A DNA stretch of 64,000 nt from Neolewinella persica DSM 23188 (GCF_000373105.1 NZ_KB890413.1:131399-195398), one strand, 5' to 3'; shown: positions 52,955 through 61,027, counted from the first letter of the stretch. Notes: a model not told the origin generated them from the letters alone. Program-made: numbers and translations.

Positions 52955-52972
52955 GGCGCGAACGCGGGTGCA
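52955..52972 (-). repeat. variant head (GTT subtype) abutting the propeller remnant
   Basis: Reads TGCACCCGCGTTCGCGCC on the minus strand, three changes from the consensus, followed by GTATTTT as at 24525-24542. It sits where the start codon of the propeller gene should be. Confidence 0.6.
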
Positions 52973-53029
52973 AGGGGAGGTAAAAGCCGCGATTCAAAAA
53001 CCAACCATAAAGTCCGTAATTTACCACCC

Positions 53030-53806
53030 ATGACCGATCTCCACGTAACCATCATCCAATCCGCCATAGCCTGGGAAAACCCAGCCGCCAACCTAACCCA
53101 CTATGCGGAACTGATGGCTGATCTGGAGGGGGCCACCGACCTGATTGTCCTGCCCGAAATGTTCACCACCGGCTTCACCATGAACCCCTCCGCCAATGCG
53201 GAAAAAATGGACGGAACGGCGGTGCAGTGGATGACGAAGCAAGCCGCCAAAATAAATGCCGTAATCACTGGCAGCCTGGTGATCGAAGAGGGGGGGAAAT
53301 ACTACAACCGCCTGATTTGGATGCGCCCCGACGGTACGTACGCCACCTACAACAAGCGTCACCTCTTCGTCATGGCCGGAGAGCACGAGCAATACGTAGC
53401 GGGACGCGCACGGCTGGTGGTGAAGCTAAAGGACTGGCGCGTATGCCCCATGGTTTGCTACGATCTGCGCTTCCCCGTCTGGGCCCGCAACGACGGCGCC
53501 TATGATTTGCTGATCTACACGGCCAACTGGCCCAATAAACGGGCGTATGATTGGAACACCTTACTCAAAGCCAGGGCCATCGAGAACCAGTGCTACGTGG
53601 TGGGCGTAAATCGGGTGGGTACCGATGCGAACGGGCATGTCTACAATGGCGACAGCTGCGTGATCGATCCGGGGTGGCGGCAGACGCTCTACCACGTGGA
53701 AGAGGAGGAGGCAGTATACACCGAGACGCTTTCAATGAAGCACCTGCTGGAAGTTCGGCGGCGTCTGCCGTTTCTGCAGGACCGTGACGGGTTTACCATT
53801 TCTTAG
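53030..53806 (+). CDS. omega-amidase (YafV/Nit2-like carbon-nitrogen hydrolase)
   Basis: A 258-residue cytoplasmic nitrilase-superfamily amidase. The catalytic triad is visible: E43 in LPEMFTTGF, K109 in YNKRHLF and C143 in VCYDLRFPVW. The closing KHLLEVRRRLPFLQDRD segment is typical of YafV. Omega-amidases hydrolyse alpha-ketoglutaramate and alpha-ketosuccinamate, the products of glutamine and asparagine transamination, which fits the two YbdL-like aminotransferases just upstream. The frame is open to 52919, but the ATG at 53030 matches the family start. A head copy begins at its stop codon. Confidence 0.9.
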   Translation: MTDLHVTIIQSAIAWENPAANLTHYAELMADLEGATDLIVLPEMFTTGFTMNPSANAEKMDGTAVQWMTKQAAKINAVITGSLVIEEGGKYYNRLIWMRPDGTYATYNKRHLFVMAGEHEQYVAGRARLVVKLKDWRVCPMVCYDLRFPVWARNDGAYDLLIYTANWPNKRAYDWNTLLKARAIENQCYVVGVNRVGTDANGHVYNGDSCVIDPGWRQTLYHVEEEEAVYTETLSMKHLLEVRRRLPFLQDRDGFTIS

Positions 53807-53823
53807 GCGGGGCCGCAGGTGCG
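53806..53823 (-). repeat. head copy directly after a stop codon
   Basis: Reads CGCACCTGCGGCCCCGCC on the minus strand, two changes from the consensus. Its last base is shared with the TAG of the omega-amidase gene. Confidence 0.6.
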
Positions 53824-53859
53824 GGGGGAAGGTAGATAAGCAAGCAATTCATCCAAGCA

Positions 53860-54009
53860 TTACTCTTTCGCCGGCCACCATAAGGGCCCGACGGCGAGCA
53901 AGGGAACGATCACGTTAAAAAAGGCATTCTGGAAATTTACCAGCAGCAAACAGACAAGGAAATTACTGGTTGTGCCATCAAAAACAAGGCGTATTCCCGG
54001 GAGGATGAC
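53860..54009 (-). pseudogene. possible C-terminal remnant of a membrane protein
   Basis: The minus strand has 49 open codons with no start, preceded by an in-frame TAG and ending at a TAA. They encode a hydrophobic sequence (TTSNFLVCLLLVNFQNAFFN, then VIVPLLAVGPLWWPAKE) that looks like the last one or two helices of a membrane protein. No family was recognised, and it could be chance. It fills most of the 53807-54122 gap, between head copies at 53806 and 54039. Confidence 0.3.
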
Positions 54010-54038
54010 CTAGCGCCCCTGCTCCTTTACCGTTTCCT

Positions 54039-54056
54039 TGCACCTGCGGCCGCGCC
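54039..54056 (+). repeat. exact head upstream of the epimerase gene
   Basis: An exact copy preceded by CCTTTACCGTTTCCT, the longest upstream match to other copies (compare the reverse strand at 3734-3751), and followed by CTGAAATAC. It ends 66 bp before the epimerase start. Confidence 0.85.
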
Positions 54057-54122
54057 CTGAAATACAAAGCAATATAGTAGCAAAACCATTCCCCCCACCA
54101 TCCGTTTTACGACAAAAGTCCC

Positions 54123-55034
54123 ATGCCCAATAAAGTAGTCATCACTGGAGGTACCGGTTTCGTCGGCCGGTCCCTGGCCAACCAATTATCCGAAGCTGGT
54201 TACGCCTGCACCCTGATCGGCAGACACCGCCCCAATAACCTGAACGGACATGGCTTTGCCCAATGGGATGGTCGGACGACAGGCCCGTGGATAAAAGAAC
54301 TGGAAGGTGTTGCGGGGGTGGTTAACCTGGCCGGCCGCTCCGTTGACTGCATTAAGACGCCGGATAACGTCGATCAGATCCTGCGATCACGGGTAGAATC
54401 TACCGCTGCCATCGGCGAGGCGCTACGGCAAGTCAAAAGTCCGCCGCCGGTTTGGGTTCAAATGAGCACCGCACACCTTTATGGAGATTCACCAGACGTG
54501 ACCTGTACCGAAAAATCTCCGTTCGGCTATGGTTTGGCACCTTACGTAGGGCAACAATGGGAAAAGGCCTTCCACGAGGCGCTGCCCGATCAAATCCGGG
54601 GGGTGATCGTCCGGACCAGTTTCGTCTTAGGCAAAAACGGAGGTGCGCTAGGCTCACTCATGCGCATCACTAAGTTAGGTTTGGGCGGAACCGTCGGCAA
54701 CGGCAAACAGGGCATGAGCTGGATTCACGAATACGACATGAACGCCATCCTGCAGCGAGGTATTGAAAATGAAGCTATGTCCGGAGCCTACATCGCCTCC
54801 ACCCCCAACCCCGTCAATAATAAAGACTTCATGAAGGCGCTGCGTGTGGCGGCGGGAATTCCGATTGGTTTGCCAGCCCCCGCTCTGCTGGTACGGTTTG
54901 GCGCAAAAAACGTCTTTCGTACGGACCCCGAACTAGCTCTGTATGGTCGCTACGTCGTTCCGGAACGGCTACTGACCGAAGGCTTCAGGTTTAAATTTCC
55001 GGAATTGAAGGATGCGCTAGCAGAATTGGTGTAA
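54123..55034 (+). CDS. TIGR01777-family NAD-dependent epimerase (YfcH-like)
   Basis: A 303-residue extended-SDR protein. The NAD motif GGTGFVGRSLANQL is at the N-terminus. GVVNLAGRSVD and LRSRVESTAAIGEAL follow, and then MSTAHLYGDS, the place of the family MSTAVGYYG. VIVRTSFVLGKNGGALGSLM, GNGKQGMSWIHEYDM and the C-terminal RFGAKNVFRTDPELALYGRY with PERLLTEGFRFKFPEL complete the YfcH/TIGR01777 pattern. The biochemical role of the family is poorly defined. It stands alone on the plus strand. Confidence 0.9.
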   Translation: MPNKVVITGGTGFVGRSLANQLSEAGYACTLIGRHRPNNLNGHGFAQWDGRTTGPWIKELEGVAGVVNLAGRSVDCIKTPDNVDQILRSRVESTAAIGEALRQVKSPPPVWVQMSTAHLYGDSPDVTCTEKSPFGYGLAPYVGQQWEKAFHEALPDQIRGVIVRTSFVLGKNGGALGSLMRITKLGLGGTVGNGKQGMSWIHEYDMNAILQRGIENEAMSGAYIASTPNPVNNKDFMKALRVAAGIPIGLPAPALLVRFGAKNVFRTDPELALYGRYVVPERLLTEGFRFKFPELKDALAELV

Positions 55035-55076
55035 ATACATTGACACCACTCTTCTCAGTTGTTAAATATAAATTTT

Positions 55077-55092
55077 TGATTAAATTTAATCA
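55077..55092. promoter_or_regulatory. 16-bp perfect palindrome in an AT-rich leader
   Basis: TGATTAAATTTAATCA is its own reverse complement. It lies about 120 bp upstream of the ECF sigma gene in strongly AT-rich DNA. It could be a regulator-binding site; no regulator is identified. Confidence 0.35.
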
Positions 55093-55145
55093 TTTTTAAA
55101 TAAGCTAAATATACCTAAATTCACTGATTATCAGTAAGTTATAAG

Positions 55146-55163
55146 TTTGGCACGGTATTTGAA
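55146..55163 (+). promoter_or_regulatory. sigma-54-like promoter candidate
   Basis: TTTGGCACGGTATTTGAA resembles the -24/-12 consensus TGGCACG-N4-TTGC. It has the GG at 55149-55150, exact 10-bp spacing, and GA in place of the usual GC at 55161-55162. It lies 50 bp upstream of the ECF sigma gene. The -12 mismatch makes it only a candidate. Confidence 0.35.
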
Positions 55164-55212
55164 TGAATAATGGCACACGCTTTTTTATTTTAATTCAGAC
55201 AACAGATTACAA

Positions 55213-55722
55213 ATGACTAACCAAGAATTCATCTCCAAGACTAAAGAACTTAATAACCTTCTTTTCGCTTTTGCACTTCGCCTTACCCGCAGCCGCCAGG
55301 ACGCGGAAGACCTGATGCAGGAAACAGCCATTAAAGCTTACAAGTATCGCGATAAGTTTGCCAAAGGAACTAACTTCAAAAGCTGGATCTCAACCATTAT
55401 GCGGAATACCTTTATTAATAACTACCGCAAAGCAAAGACCCGTCGTCACCTGAACCATACTGCCGATGAGGTTACTGAGAATATTGAGGTAAAAAATGTT
55501 GTTGCCAACTCTGGTGAGCAAAATCTACGGATGCAGGAGATGCAGCGCATGCTAAAAAGTATCGGCGAACTATACTCTATTCCTTTCCTGATGTTTTATA
55601 AAGGATATGAGTATCAGGAGATCGCTGCTCAGTTACAGATTCCGATCGGAACCGTGAAGAGCCGGATCTTTAGTGCCCGGGTTAAGATGAAGCAAATTCT
55701 TGGTAAGCGCAGTGCCGCTTAA
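55213..55722 (+). CDS. ECF-type RNA polymerase sigma factor (second)
   Basis: A 169-residue ECF sigma factor. Region 2 is FAFALRLTRSRQDAEDLMQE followed by TAIKAYKYRDKFAKGTNFKS and WISTIMRNTFINNYRK. Region 4 is LMFYKGYEYQEIAAQLQIPI followed by GTVKSRIFSARVKMKQIL. This form is common and well conserved in Bacteroidota, usually as a lone gene without an anti-sigma partner, as here. The long AT-rich leader holds a palindrome and a sigma-54-like site, and a strong terminator follows, so it is an independent unit with potentially complex control. Confidence 0.92.
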   Translation: MTNQEFISKTKELNNLLFAFALRLTRSRQDAEDLMQETAIKAYKYRDKFAKGTNFKSWISTIMRNTFINNYRKAKTRRHLNHTADEVTENIEVKNVVANSGEQNLRMQEMQRMLKSIGELYSIPFLMFYKGYEYQEIAAQLQIPIGTVKSRIFSARVKMKQILGKRSAA

Positions 55723-55749
55723 GATTTAAGTCAAAGAAAAATTTTGGAT

Positions 55750-55788
55750 CCCCGAAGCGGCTATTGCTGCTTCGGGGTTCTTTTTTTT
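55750..55788 (+). terminator. intrinsic terminator
   Basis: CCCCGAAGC (55750-55758) pairs perfectly with GCTTCGGGG (55769-55777), followed by TTC and eight T. It ends the ECF sigma gene. Confidence 0.92.
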
Positions 55789-55831
55789 GCCCCGCCTGCT
55801 CAAGGTATAGAACAAATTATACAGGTCATAA

Positions 55832-55887
55832 GTCGTCAGACCAACTTTTGTCCGGCTACGCCCGGTTAAAAGAATTGGTCTGACGAC
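55832..55887. repeat. perfect 13-bp stem with 30-nt loop
   Basis: GTCGTCAGACCAA (55832-55844) and TTGGTCTGACGAC (55875-55887) are exact reverse complements. It lies beyond a good terminator and 128 bp before the sulfatase start, so it is not needed to end the sigma gene. The arms contain GTC words like other arrays but show no clear 8-bp step. Confidence 0.55.
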
Positions 55888-56015
55888 CGCTCCAACTCAT
55901 TGTTCGCCGTCTTAGCTAGCAGGTAGGTGCAATTTGTTACGTATACGCCTCCCTCACTCCTTACCCGATTGATAAGAGTTTCCTTAAGTTTACCAACTCC
56001 ACCAATCTTTGGACC

Positions 56016-57446
56016 ATGCCTCGTTTCTTCGTTCTAATTGCCTGTTGTGCCTGCTTATTCTCTACCTGTGTCGACGTAGACATTCCAGGCTCGGCGGAAG
56101 TCGTAAAAGAACGGTCAGCCCCCCCCAACATTATTTTCATCCTCACCGATGACCAGGGTTACGGCGACCTTTCCTGCTACGGTTCCTCCCGTATTTATTC
56201 CCCGAACCTCGACCAGATGGCCACCGAAGGGATCAAACTGACCAGCTTCTATGCATTTCCTTCCTGCTCACCGAGTCGGGCGGCGTTGATGACGGGGTGC
56301 TACCCACCCCGCGTCGGCATTCCCGATGTGGTGGGTCCTCCGGGAGTAGCCTGGACGGCCAATAAGCAATATGGCCTGCACCCACAGGAGACGACCTTGC
56401 CCGAGGCACTCAAATCCGTTGGCTACGTTACTGCGATGGTGGGAAAATGGCACTTGGGCCACTTTCCGGAAACAATGCCGCAAAAGCATGGTTTTGACCA
56501 ATTCTTTGGCCTGCCCTACAGCAACGATATGCTGCCGGAAAAAGGCTACGGGAACCTCAGCCTGATGCGGAACACGGATACGCTGGAGGTCAACCCCGAC
56601 CAAACCCAGCTGGTAAAACGGTACACCGCCGAAGCGTTGGACTTCATCCGCCAGAAACGCGACGTTCCCTTTTTCCTGTACCTGGCACACAGCATGCCCC
56701 ACGTCCCGATCTTCGCCTCCGACGATTTCCTGGAAAAGAGCGGACGGGGCCTCTACGCCGACGTGATCGCAGAAATAGACGCCTCCGTTGGCACCCTTCT
56801 GGCGGAGCTGAAAGTGCAGGGTATAGACGAAAACACGCTGGTAATTTTCACTTCAGACAACGGCCCCTGGTTAACCTACGGCAACCACGCCGGCAGCGCC
56901 GGCCCCTTTCGGGAGGGCAAGGGAACCACCTGGGAAGGCGGTATGCGGGTGCCGATGATCGCCCGTTGGCCAGGTAAAATCAGTGCGGGTAGCGTAAGCC
57001 ACCATCCGGCCTCCCTAACGGACATCCTCCCTACCCTCGTAAGCATTGCCGGCGCCGGGTTACCGGAAAAAAAGATCGATGGCCGGGACCTCACGGCTCA
57101 TTTAACCTCCCCTGCACCTGCGGCCGCGCCCCCACCCGATGCCCCCATGTGCTACTACCGATCCGGCAATCTTGACGCTGTGCGGGTAGGCAAATGGAAG
57201 CTCCACGTACCCCACAGTTTCCGCTACGTAGACATAGTGGGAAACGATGCAGTTTCGGGAAACTATGCCTACCGCGACACCGGATTGGAATTGTACGACC
57301 TGGAAGGTGACCCGGGAGAAAAGTACAATGTTGCCGAAAAATTTCCAGAAAAGACGGAGGAGTTACGGGCGCTGATCGAACGGTTACAAGCAGAAATGGA
57401 GACGGAGAAGCGGGCGCCCTTCCGGCCTGGTGAGGGAGTAAGTTAG
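56016..57446 (+). CDS. arylsulfatase-type sulfatase lipoprotein
   Basis: A 476-residue exported sulfatase. The signal sequence ends LFSTC, so it is probably lipid-anchored at Cys 18. The metal ligands D45 and D46 are in IIFILTDDQGYGDLSCYG. The formylglycine motif is C84-S-P-S-R followed by AALMTG. VGKWHLGH and LVIFTSDNGPW are the further active-site blocks. It should hydrolyse sulfate esters, perhaps on algal polysaccharides. It needs a formylglycine-generating enzyme, which is not in this window. Residues around 366-372 (PAPAAAP) are encoded by an exact head copy and look like an insertion in a loop before MCYYRSGNLDAVRVGKWKLH. Confidence 0.92.
   Translation: MPRFFVLIACCACLFSTCVDVDIPGSAEVVKERSAPPNIIFILTDDQGYGDLSCYGSSRIYSPNLDQMATEGIKLTSFYAFPSCSPSRAALMTGCYPPRVGIPDVVGPPGVAWTANKQYGLHPQETTLPEALKSVGYVTAMVGKWHLGHFPETMPQKHGFDQFFGLPYSNDMLPEKGYGNLSLMRNTDTLEVNPDQTQLVKRYTAEALDFIRQKRDVPFFLYLAHSMPHVPIFASDDFLEKSGRGLYADVIAEIDASVGTLLAELKVQGIDENTLVIFTSDNGPWLTYGNHAGSAGPFREGKGTTWEGGMRVPMIARWPGKISAGSVSHHPASLTDILPTLVSIAGAGLPEKKIDGRDLTAHLTSPAPAAAPPPDAPMCYYRSGNLDAVRVGKWKLHVPHSFRYVDIVGNDAVSGNYAYRDTGLELYDLEGDPGEKYNVAEKFPEKTEELRALIERLQAEMETEKRAPFRPGEGVS
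57113..57130 (+). repeat. exact head inside the sulfatase gene
   Basis: An exact copy, read as APAAAP in a loop between two conserved sulfatase blocks. It keeps the frame open. Confidence 0.85.
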
Positions 57447-57492
57447 TGAAGGAGTGAGTCACTGAGTGGCTCTTCAACTCAGAAACTCACTA
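57436..57492. repeat. octamer-phased GAGT/ACTC array at the sulfatase stop
   Basis: (G/T)AGT words at 57436, 57444 and 57452, then 57456 and 57464 after a half-step, face ACTC at 57477 and 57485. The array covers the stop codon at 57444-57446 and the gap to the next gene. The core is the same as at 862-1204. Confidence 0.6.
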
Positions 57493-57507
57493 TGGTGTTC
57501 CCCTCTC

Positions 57508-58560
57508 ATGACCACAACTGAAACACTCATCATTGGCGCCGGGCTGACCGGTCTGACTGCCGCCTACGAACTCCACAAAGCCGGTAAGCCTTTTCTGCTT
57601 ATCGAAGCTCGTGACCGAATCGGTGGCCGAATCCTCACTTCTCGTACAGATGGAGGTGCAGCGCTCGAACTAGGCGCCACCTGGCTCGGCAAAAAACACC
57701 AGGAACTGATCAGCTTGCTGTCCGAACTGGGCATTGGCGTCTTTGAACAGGTTACCGGCGGTCGTGCCATCTACGAAGCCATTTCCACCAGCCCGCCTCA
57801 GGTAGTCCAGCTGCCGCACAACGATGAGCCCAGCTATCGGATCGCTGGCGGAAGTGAGATGTTCATCCGGGAACTTCGGAGCAAAATCCTATCAACGTCT
57901 GTTCGTCTGGATGAAGCGGTGCTGGCGCTGAAGGGGACGCCAGACTACGTGGAAGTGACAACGGCCAAAGGCGTTTACCACGCCGGAATAGTCATCTCTA
58001 CCCTACCCCCTCACCTCTTCACGTCGAAGATTCAGGTCAGCCCGGCCCTGCCCTCCCAGCTGCTCAATATTGCGCAGCAAACCCATACCTGGATGGGGGA
58101 ATCCATTAAAGTGGGCCTGCGCTACGCCAAGCCATTCTGGCGGGAAGACGGCGCACCCGGCGGCACCATCTTCAGCAACGTTGGCCCCGTTTCTGAGATG
58201 TATGATCACACCAACATCGAAGAAAGTAAGTACGCCCTCAAAGGTTTTCTAAACAGCGCTTATCACTCCCTTACCCGGGAAGAGCGACGGGATATGGTCT
58301 TAACCCAACTCCGAAAATATTTTGGAGACGTTGTCGATGATTACCTGGCCTATGAGGAAGGCGTCTGGCGGCAAGAGCCCTACACCTTCGTCCCCTACGC
58401 AAGCCACGTATTACCGCACCAGCACAACGGCCATCCGATCTTCCGGGACACCTACCTGGACGGACGGCTCCTGCTGGCCGGATCGGAAACTGCCGTGGTT
58501 TACCCGGGGTATATGGATGGGGCGGTACGGAGTGGAAAGCGCGTGGCGCTTTTGGTGTAA
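57508..58560 (+). CDS. FAD-dependent amine oxidase-like oxidoreductase
   Basis: A 350-residue flavin amine oxidase-family protein. The N-terminal dinucleotide fold is LIIGAGLTGLTAAYELHKAG followed by LLIEARDRIGGRI. The substrate region starts LELGATWLGKKHQELISLL. The C-terminal FAD-binding block is GRLLLAGSETAVVYPGYMDG followed by AVRSGKRVA. It is a little shorter than typical monoamine oxidases. The ATG at 57508 is preferred, since the open frame from 57466 runs through the array. The substrate (an amine, amino acid or carotenoid-like compound) is unknown. Confidence 0.85.
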   Translation: MTTTETLIIGAGLTGLTAAYELHKAGKPFLLIEARDRIGGRILTSRTDGGAALELGATWLGKKHQELISLLSELGIGVFEQVTGGRAIYEAISTSPPQVVQLPHNDEPSYRIAGGSEMFIRELRSKILSTSVRLDEAVLALKGTPDYVEVTTAKGVYHAGIVISTLPPHLFTSKIQVSPALPSQLLNIAQQTHTWMGESIKVGLRYAKPFWREDGAPGGTIFSNVGPVSEMYDHTNIEESKYALKGFLNSAYHSLTREERRDMVLTQLRKYFGDVVDDYLAYEEGVWRQEPYTFVPYASHVLPHQHNGHPIFRDTYLDGRLLLAGSETAVVYPGYMDGAVRSGKRVALLV

Positions 58561-58610
58561 CTCATCAGGAGCTCTTGATAAAAGGTGACCACGGAGTGGT
58601 CTAACTTTTA

Positions 58611-58657
58611 TTTGCCCCGGATGAAAGGTCGAAAAGCGACCTTTTACCCGGGGTAAA
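58611..58657. terminator. long hairpin between convergent genes
   Basis: AAAGGTCG and CGACCTTT form a perfect inner stem around AAAAG, extended by CCCCGG and CCGGGG outer arms, with TTT and AAA at the ends. It lies between the convergent amine oxidase and kbl genes. A second short hairpin (GATCCCTCCGGGATC, about 58760) lies nearer kbl. Confidence 0.6.
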
Positions 58658-58810
58658 TGGTCATTCCTTAGCTTTTGCGGCACTTCGCGCCGCCATGTTA
58701 AAAACCCATTCTTAAACCCCGGGTTTCGGCATACCGCCTTACCCGTAGCAAATACAATTCGATCCCTCCGGGATCTATTGCATAGGAAAGCCAAAAAAGG
58801 TTATCGTGGT

Positions 58811-59998
58811 CTACGAGACTACTCCAAGCTCCTTCCCAACCTTAATAAAAGCAGCAATCGCCTTATCAAGATGCTCCGTTTCATGCGCAGCGGAAAGCTG
58901 TACCCGGATACGGGCTTTGCCTTTGGGGACAACGGGGTAAAAGAACCCGATGACGTAGATGCCTTCTTCCAGTAAACGGCTGGCGTAGGTCTGCGCCAAC
59001 GGCGCATCGTAGAGCATTACCGGAACGATCGGGTGGTCTCCGGGAATGATGTCAAAGCCTGCCTCGGTCATCCCTTTGCGGAAATATTTGGTATTGGCCT
59101 CCAGCTTGTCGCGCAAGCCAGTTGACTCCGTTAACATGTCGACGGCTTTGATGGACGCGCCGACGATGCTTGGGGCGAGGGTATTGGAGAAGAGGTAAGG
59201 GCGGGAGCGCTGCCGGAGGATATCAACAATCTCTTTGCGGGCGGCGGTGAAGCCGCCGGAGGCACCACCAAGTGCCTTACCGTAAGTGCCGGTTATGATG
59301 TCGACACGGCCCATGACGCCACGGTATTCGTGGACGCCGCGTCCGGTTTTACCGATAAAACCAGTGGAGTGGCATTCATCCACCATCACCATCGCATCGT
59401 ACTTGTCGGCTAGATCACAGATTTTGTCGAGCTGGGCGATGGTGCCGTCCATAGAGAAAGACCCGTCGGTTACGATGAGTTTGCGGCGGGCGCCGGAAGC
59501 CTTCTTCAGTTCTTCTTCGAGCGCCGCCATATCATTGTGCGCGTAGCGGTGGCGCTGCGCCTTACATAAGCGGATACCGTCGATGATGGAGGCGTGGTTC
59601 AGGGCATCAGAGATGATGGCGTCTTCGGCGGTGAGAATGGGCTCGAAGAGACCGCCGTTAGCATCAAAGGCAGCGGCGTAGAGGATACAGTCTTCCATGC
59701 CGAGGAACTCGGCGGTCTTCCGTTCCAGCTCTTTGTGGATATCCTGGGTTCCACAAATGAACCGGACCGAGGAAAGGCCAAAGCCGTGGGTATCGATGGT
59801 GGCCTTACTGGCCTTCAACAACGCCGGGTGAGCGGAGAGCCCCAGGTAATTATTAGCGCAAAAATTGAGGACGTGGGAAGTATTTACGGTGTCAATTTCC
59901 GCTCCCTGCGGAGTAGTAATTACACGTTCTTCTTTATAAACGCCGGCGACCTTCATGGCGTCGAGTTCCTCCTGGAGAGCTTCTTGGATATTGTACAT
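58811..59998 (-). CDS. kbl: glycine C-acetyltransferase (2-amino-3-ketobutyrate CoA ligase)
   Basis: A PLP enzyme of 395 aa that cleaves 2-amino-3-ketobutyrate with CoA into glycine and acetyl-CoA. Conserved blocks are [87 protein letters not shown] and [13 protein letters not shown], in which Lys binds PLP. Length and sequence fit Kbl rather than other alpha-oxoamine synthases. It lies 48 bp downstream of the threonine dehydrogenase gene on the same strand, which confirms the role. Confidence 0.95.
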   Translation of the reverse strand: MYNIQEALQEELDAMKVAGVYKEERVITTPQGAEIDTVNTSHVLNFCANNYLGLSAHPALLKASKATIDTHGFGLSSVRFICGTQDIHKELERKTAEFLGMEDCILYAAAFDANGGLFEPILTAEDAIISDALNHASIIDGIRLCKAQRHRYAHNDMAALEEELKKASGARRKLIVTDGSFSMDGTIAQLDKICDLADKYDAMVMVDECHSTGFIGKTGRGVHEYRGVMGRVDIITGTYGKALGGASGGFTAARKEIVDILRQRSRPYLFSNTLAPSIVGASIKAVDMLTESTGLRDKLEANTKYFRKGMTEAGFDIIPGDHPIVPVMLYDAPLAQTYASRLLEEGIYVIGFFYPVVPKGKARIRVQLSAAHETEHLDKAIAAFIKVGKELGVVS

Positions 59999-60046
59999 TT
60001 AGTAGAGAGTTTATATTTATGAGACTTGGCGCGCGTCTATAAGGTT

Positions 60047-61027
60047 TCAAGCCGCTGCCTGGTTCTTGCCAATGCGAGGATTGGGATTATTATACTTTTT
60101 CTGCAGGTTTTCAATCATGGCTGTCACCAGTTGTTGCAGGTCGAAGCCAGGTTCCCATCCCCAATCTTCACGAGCTGGTGTGTCATCAATGCTGTCGGGC
60201 CATTTTGAGGCAATTTCCTGACGAAAGTCAGGGGCAAAATCCACCTGAAAATCGGGGTACACCACCTTGATGGCCGCCACTAGATCAGCGGGGCAAAAGC
60301 TAAGACCGGAAAGGTTATAAGAGGTCCTGATTTTGATACCTTCACTAGGAGCCTCCATCAGTTCGATGGTTGCCCGAATGGCATCATCCATAAAAATCAT
60401 CGGCAGCATTTCATCTTCCTGCAGGAAACAGGTGTAGGGCTTGCCCAAAACAGCCTTGTGGAAAATATCCACGGCATAATCGGTAGTACCGCCGCCGGGA
60501 TCAGATTGGTAGCCGATAACGCCCGGATAACGAACGGACCGGACATCGAGGCCATACTTAACAAAGTAGTACTGTGCCCAATTCTCTCCGGCAGCTTTAC
60601 TGATGCCGTAAGCAGTGAGTGGGTCGAGGAAGCTGTCGTTCGGTGTATTCGTTAATTGAGCACTCTCCCCGAAAACGGCAATAGTACTGGGGTAGAAGAC
60701 CTTTTCTACGTTCGCTTTTCGGGCCACCTCCAATACGTTCAGTAAGGCCGTCATATTGATGCGCCAGGTACGCAGCGGGTCCTGCTCTCCACTTGCGGAC
60801 AAAATAGCCGCCAGGTGATAAATTTGAGTAACCCCGTTATCCCTGACTACCTCCGCTAAACGATCCTCATTCGTAGCGTCGATCACCTCGAACCGGCCAG
60901 TATAGGCTGCGGCCGGACGCAAGTCAGAAGCAATTACGTTGTCCGTACCATAACGGATACGCAGGGCGGGAATCAGGACAGTTCCCAACTGGCCGTTAGC
61001 GCCAGTAACTAATATGGTTGGTTTCAT
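60047..61027 (-). CDS. tdh: NAD-dependent L-threonine 3-dehydrogenase (SDR type)
   Basis: A 326-residue extended short-chain dehydrogenase. It has ILVTGANGQLGTVLIPALR with the GxxGxxG NAD motif, HLAAILSASGEQDP, STIAVFGESAQLTNTP, YGISKAAGE with the catalytic Tyr and Lys, and VRYPGVIGYQSDPGGGTTDY. This matches the UDP-galactose-epimerase-like threonine dehydrogenases described in Flavobacterium, not the zinc alcohol-dehydrogenase type of E. coli. It oxidises threonine to 2-amino-3-ketobutyrate, the Kbl substrate. The ATG at 61027 is chosen because the frame upstream to 61150 adds non-family sequence. The order is tdh-kbl. Confidence 0.9.
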   Translation of the reverse strand: MKPTILVTGANGQLGTVLIPALRIRYGTDNVIASDLRPAAAYTGRFEVIDATNEDRLAEVVRDNGVTQIYHLAAILSASGEQDPLRTWRINMTALLNVLEVARKANVEKVFYPSTIAVFGESAQLTNTPNDSFLDPLTAYGISKAAGENWAQYYFVKYGLDVRSVRYPGVIGYQSDPGGGTTDYAVDIFHKAVLGKPYTCFLQEDEMLPMIFMDDAIRATIELMEAPSEGIKIRTSYNLSGLSFCPADLVAAIKVVYPDFQVDFAPDFRQEIASKWPDSIDDTPAREDWGWEPGFDLQQLVTAMIENLQKKYNNPNPRIGKNQAAA

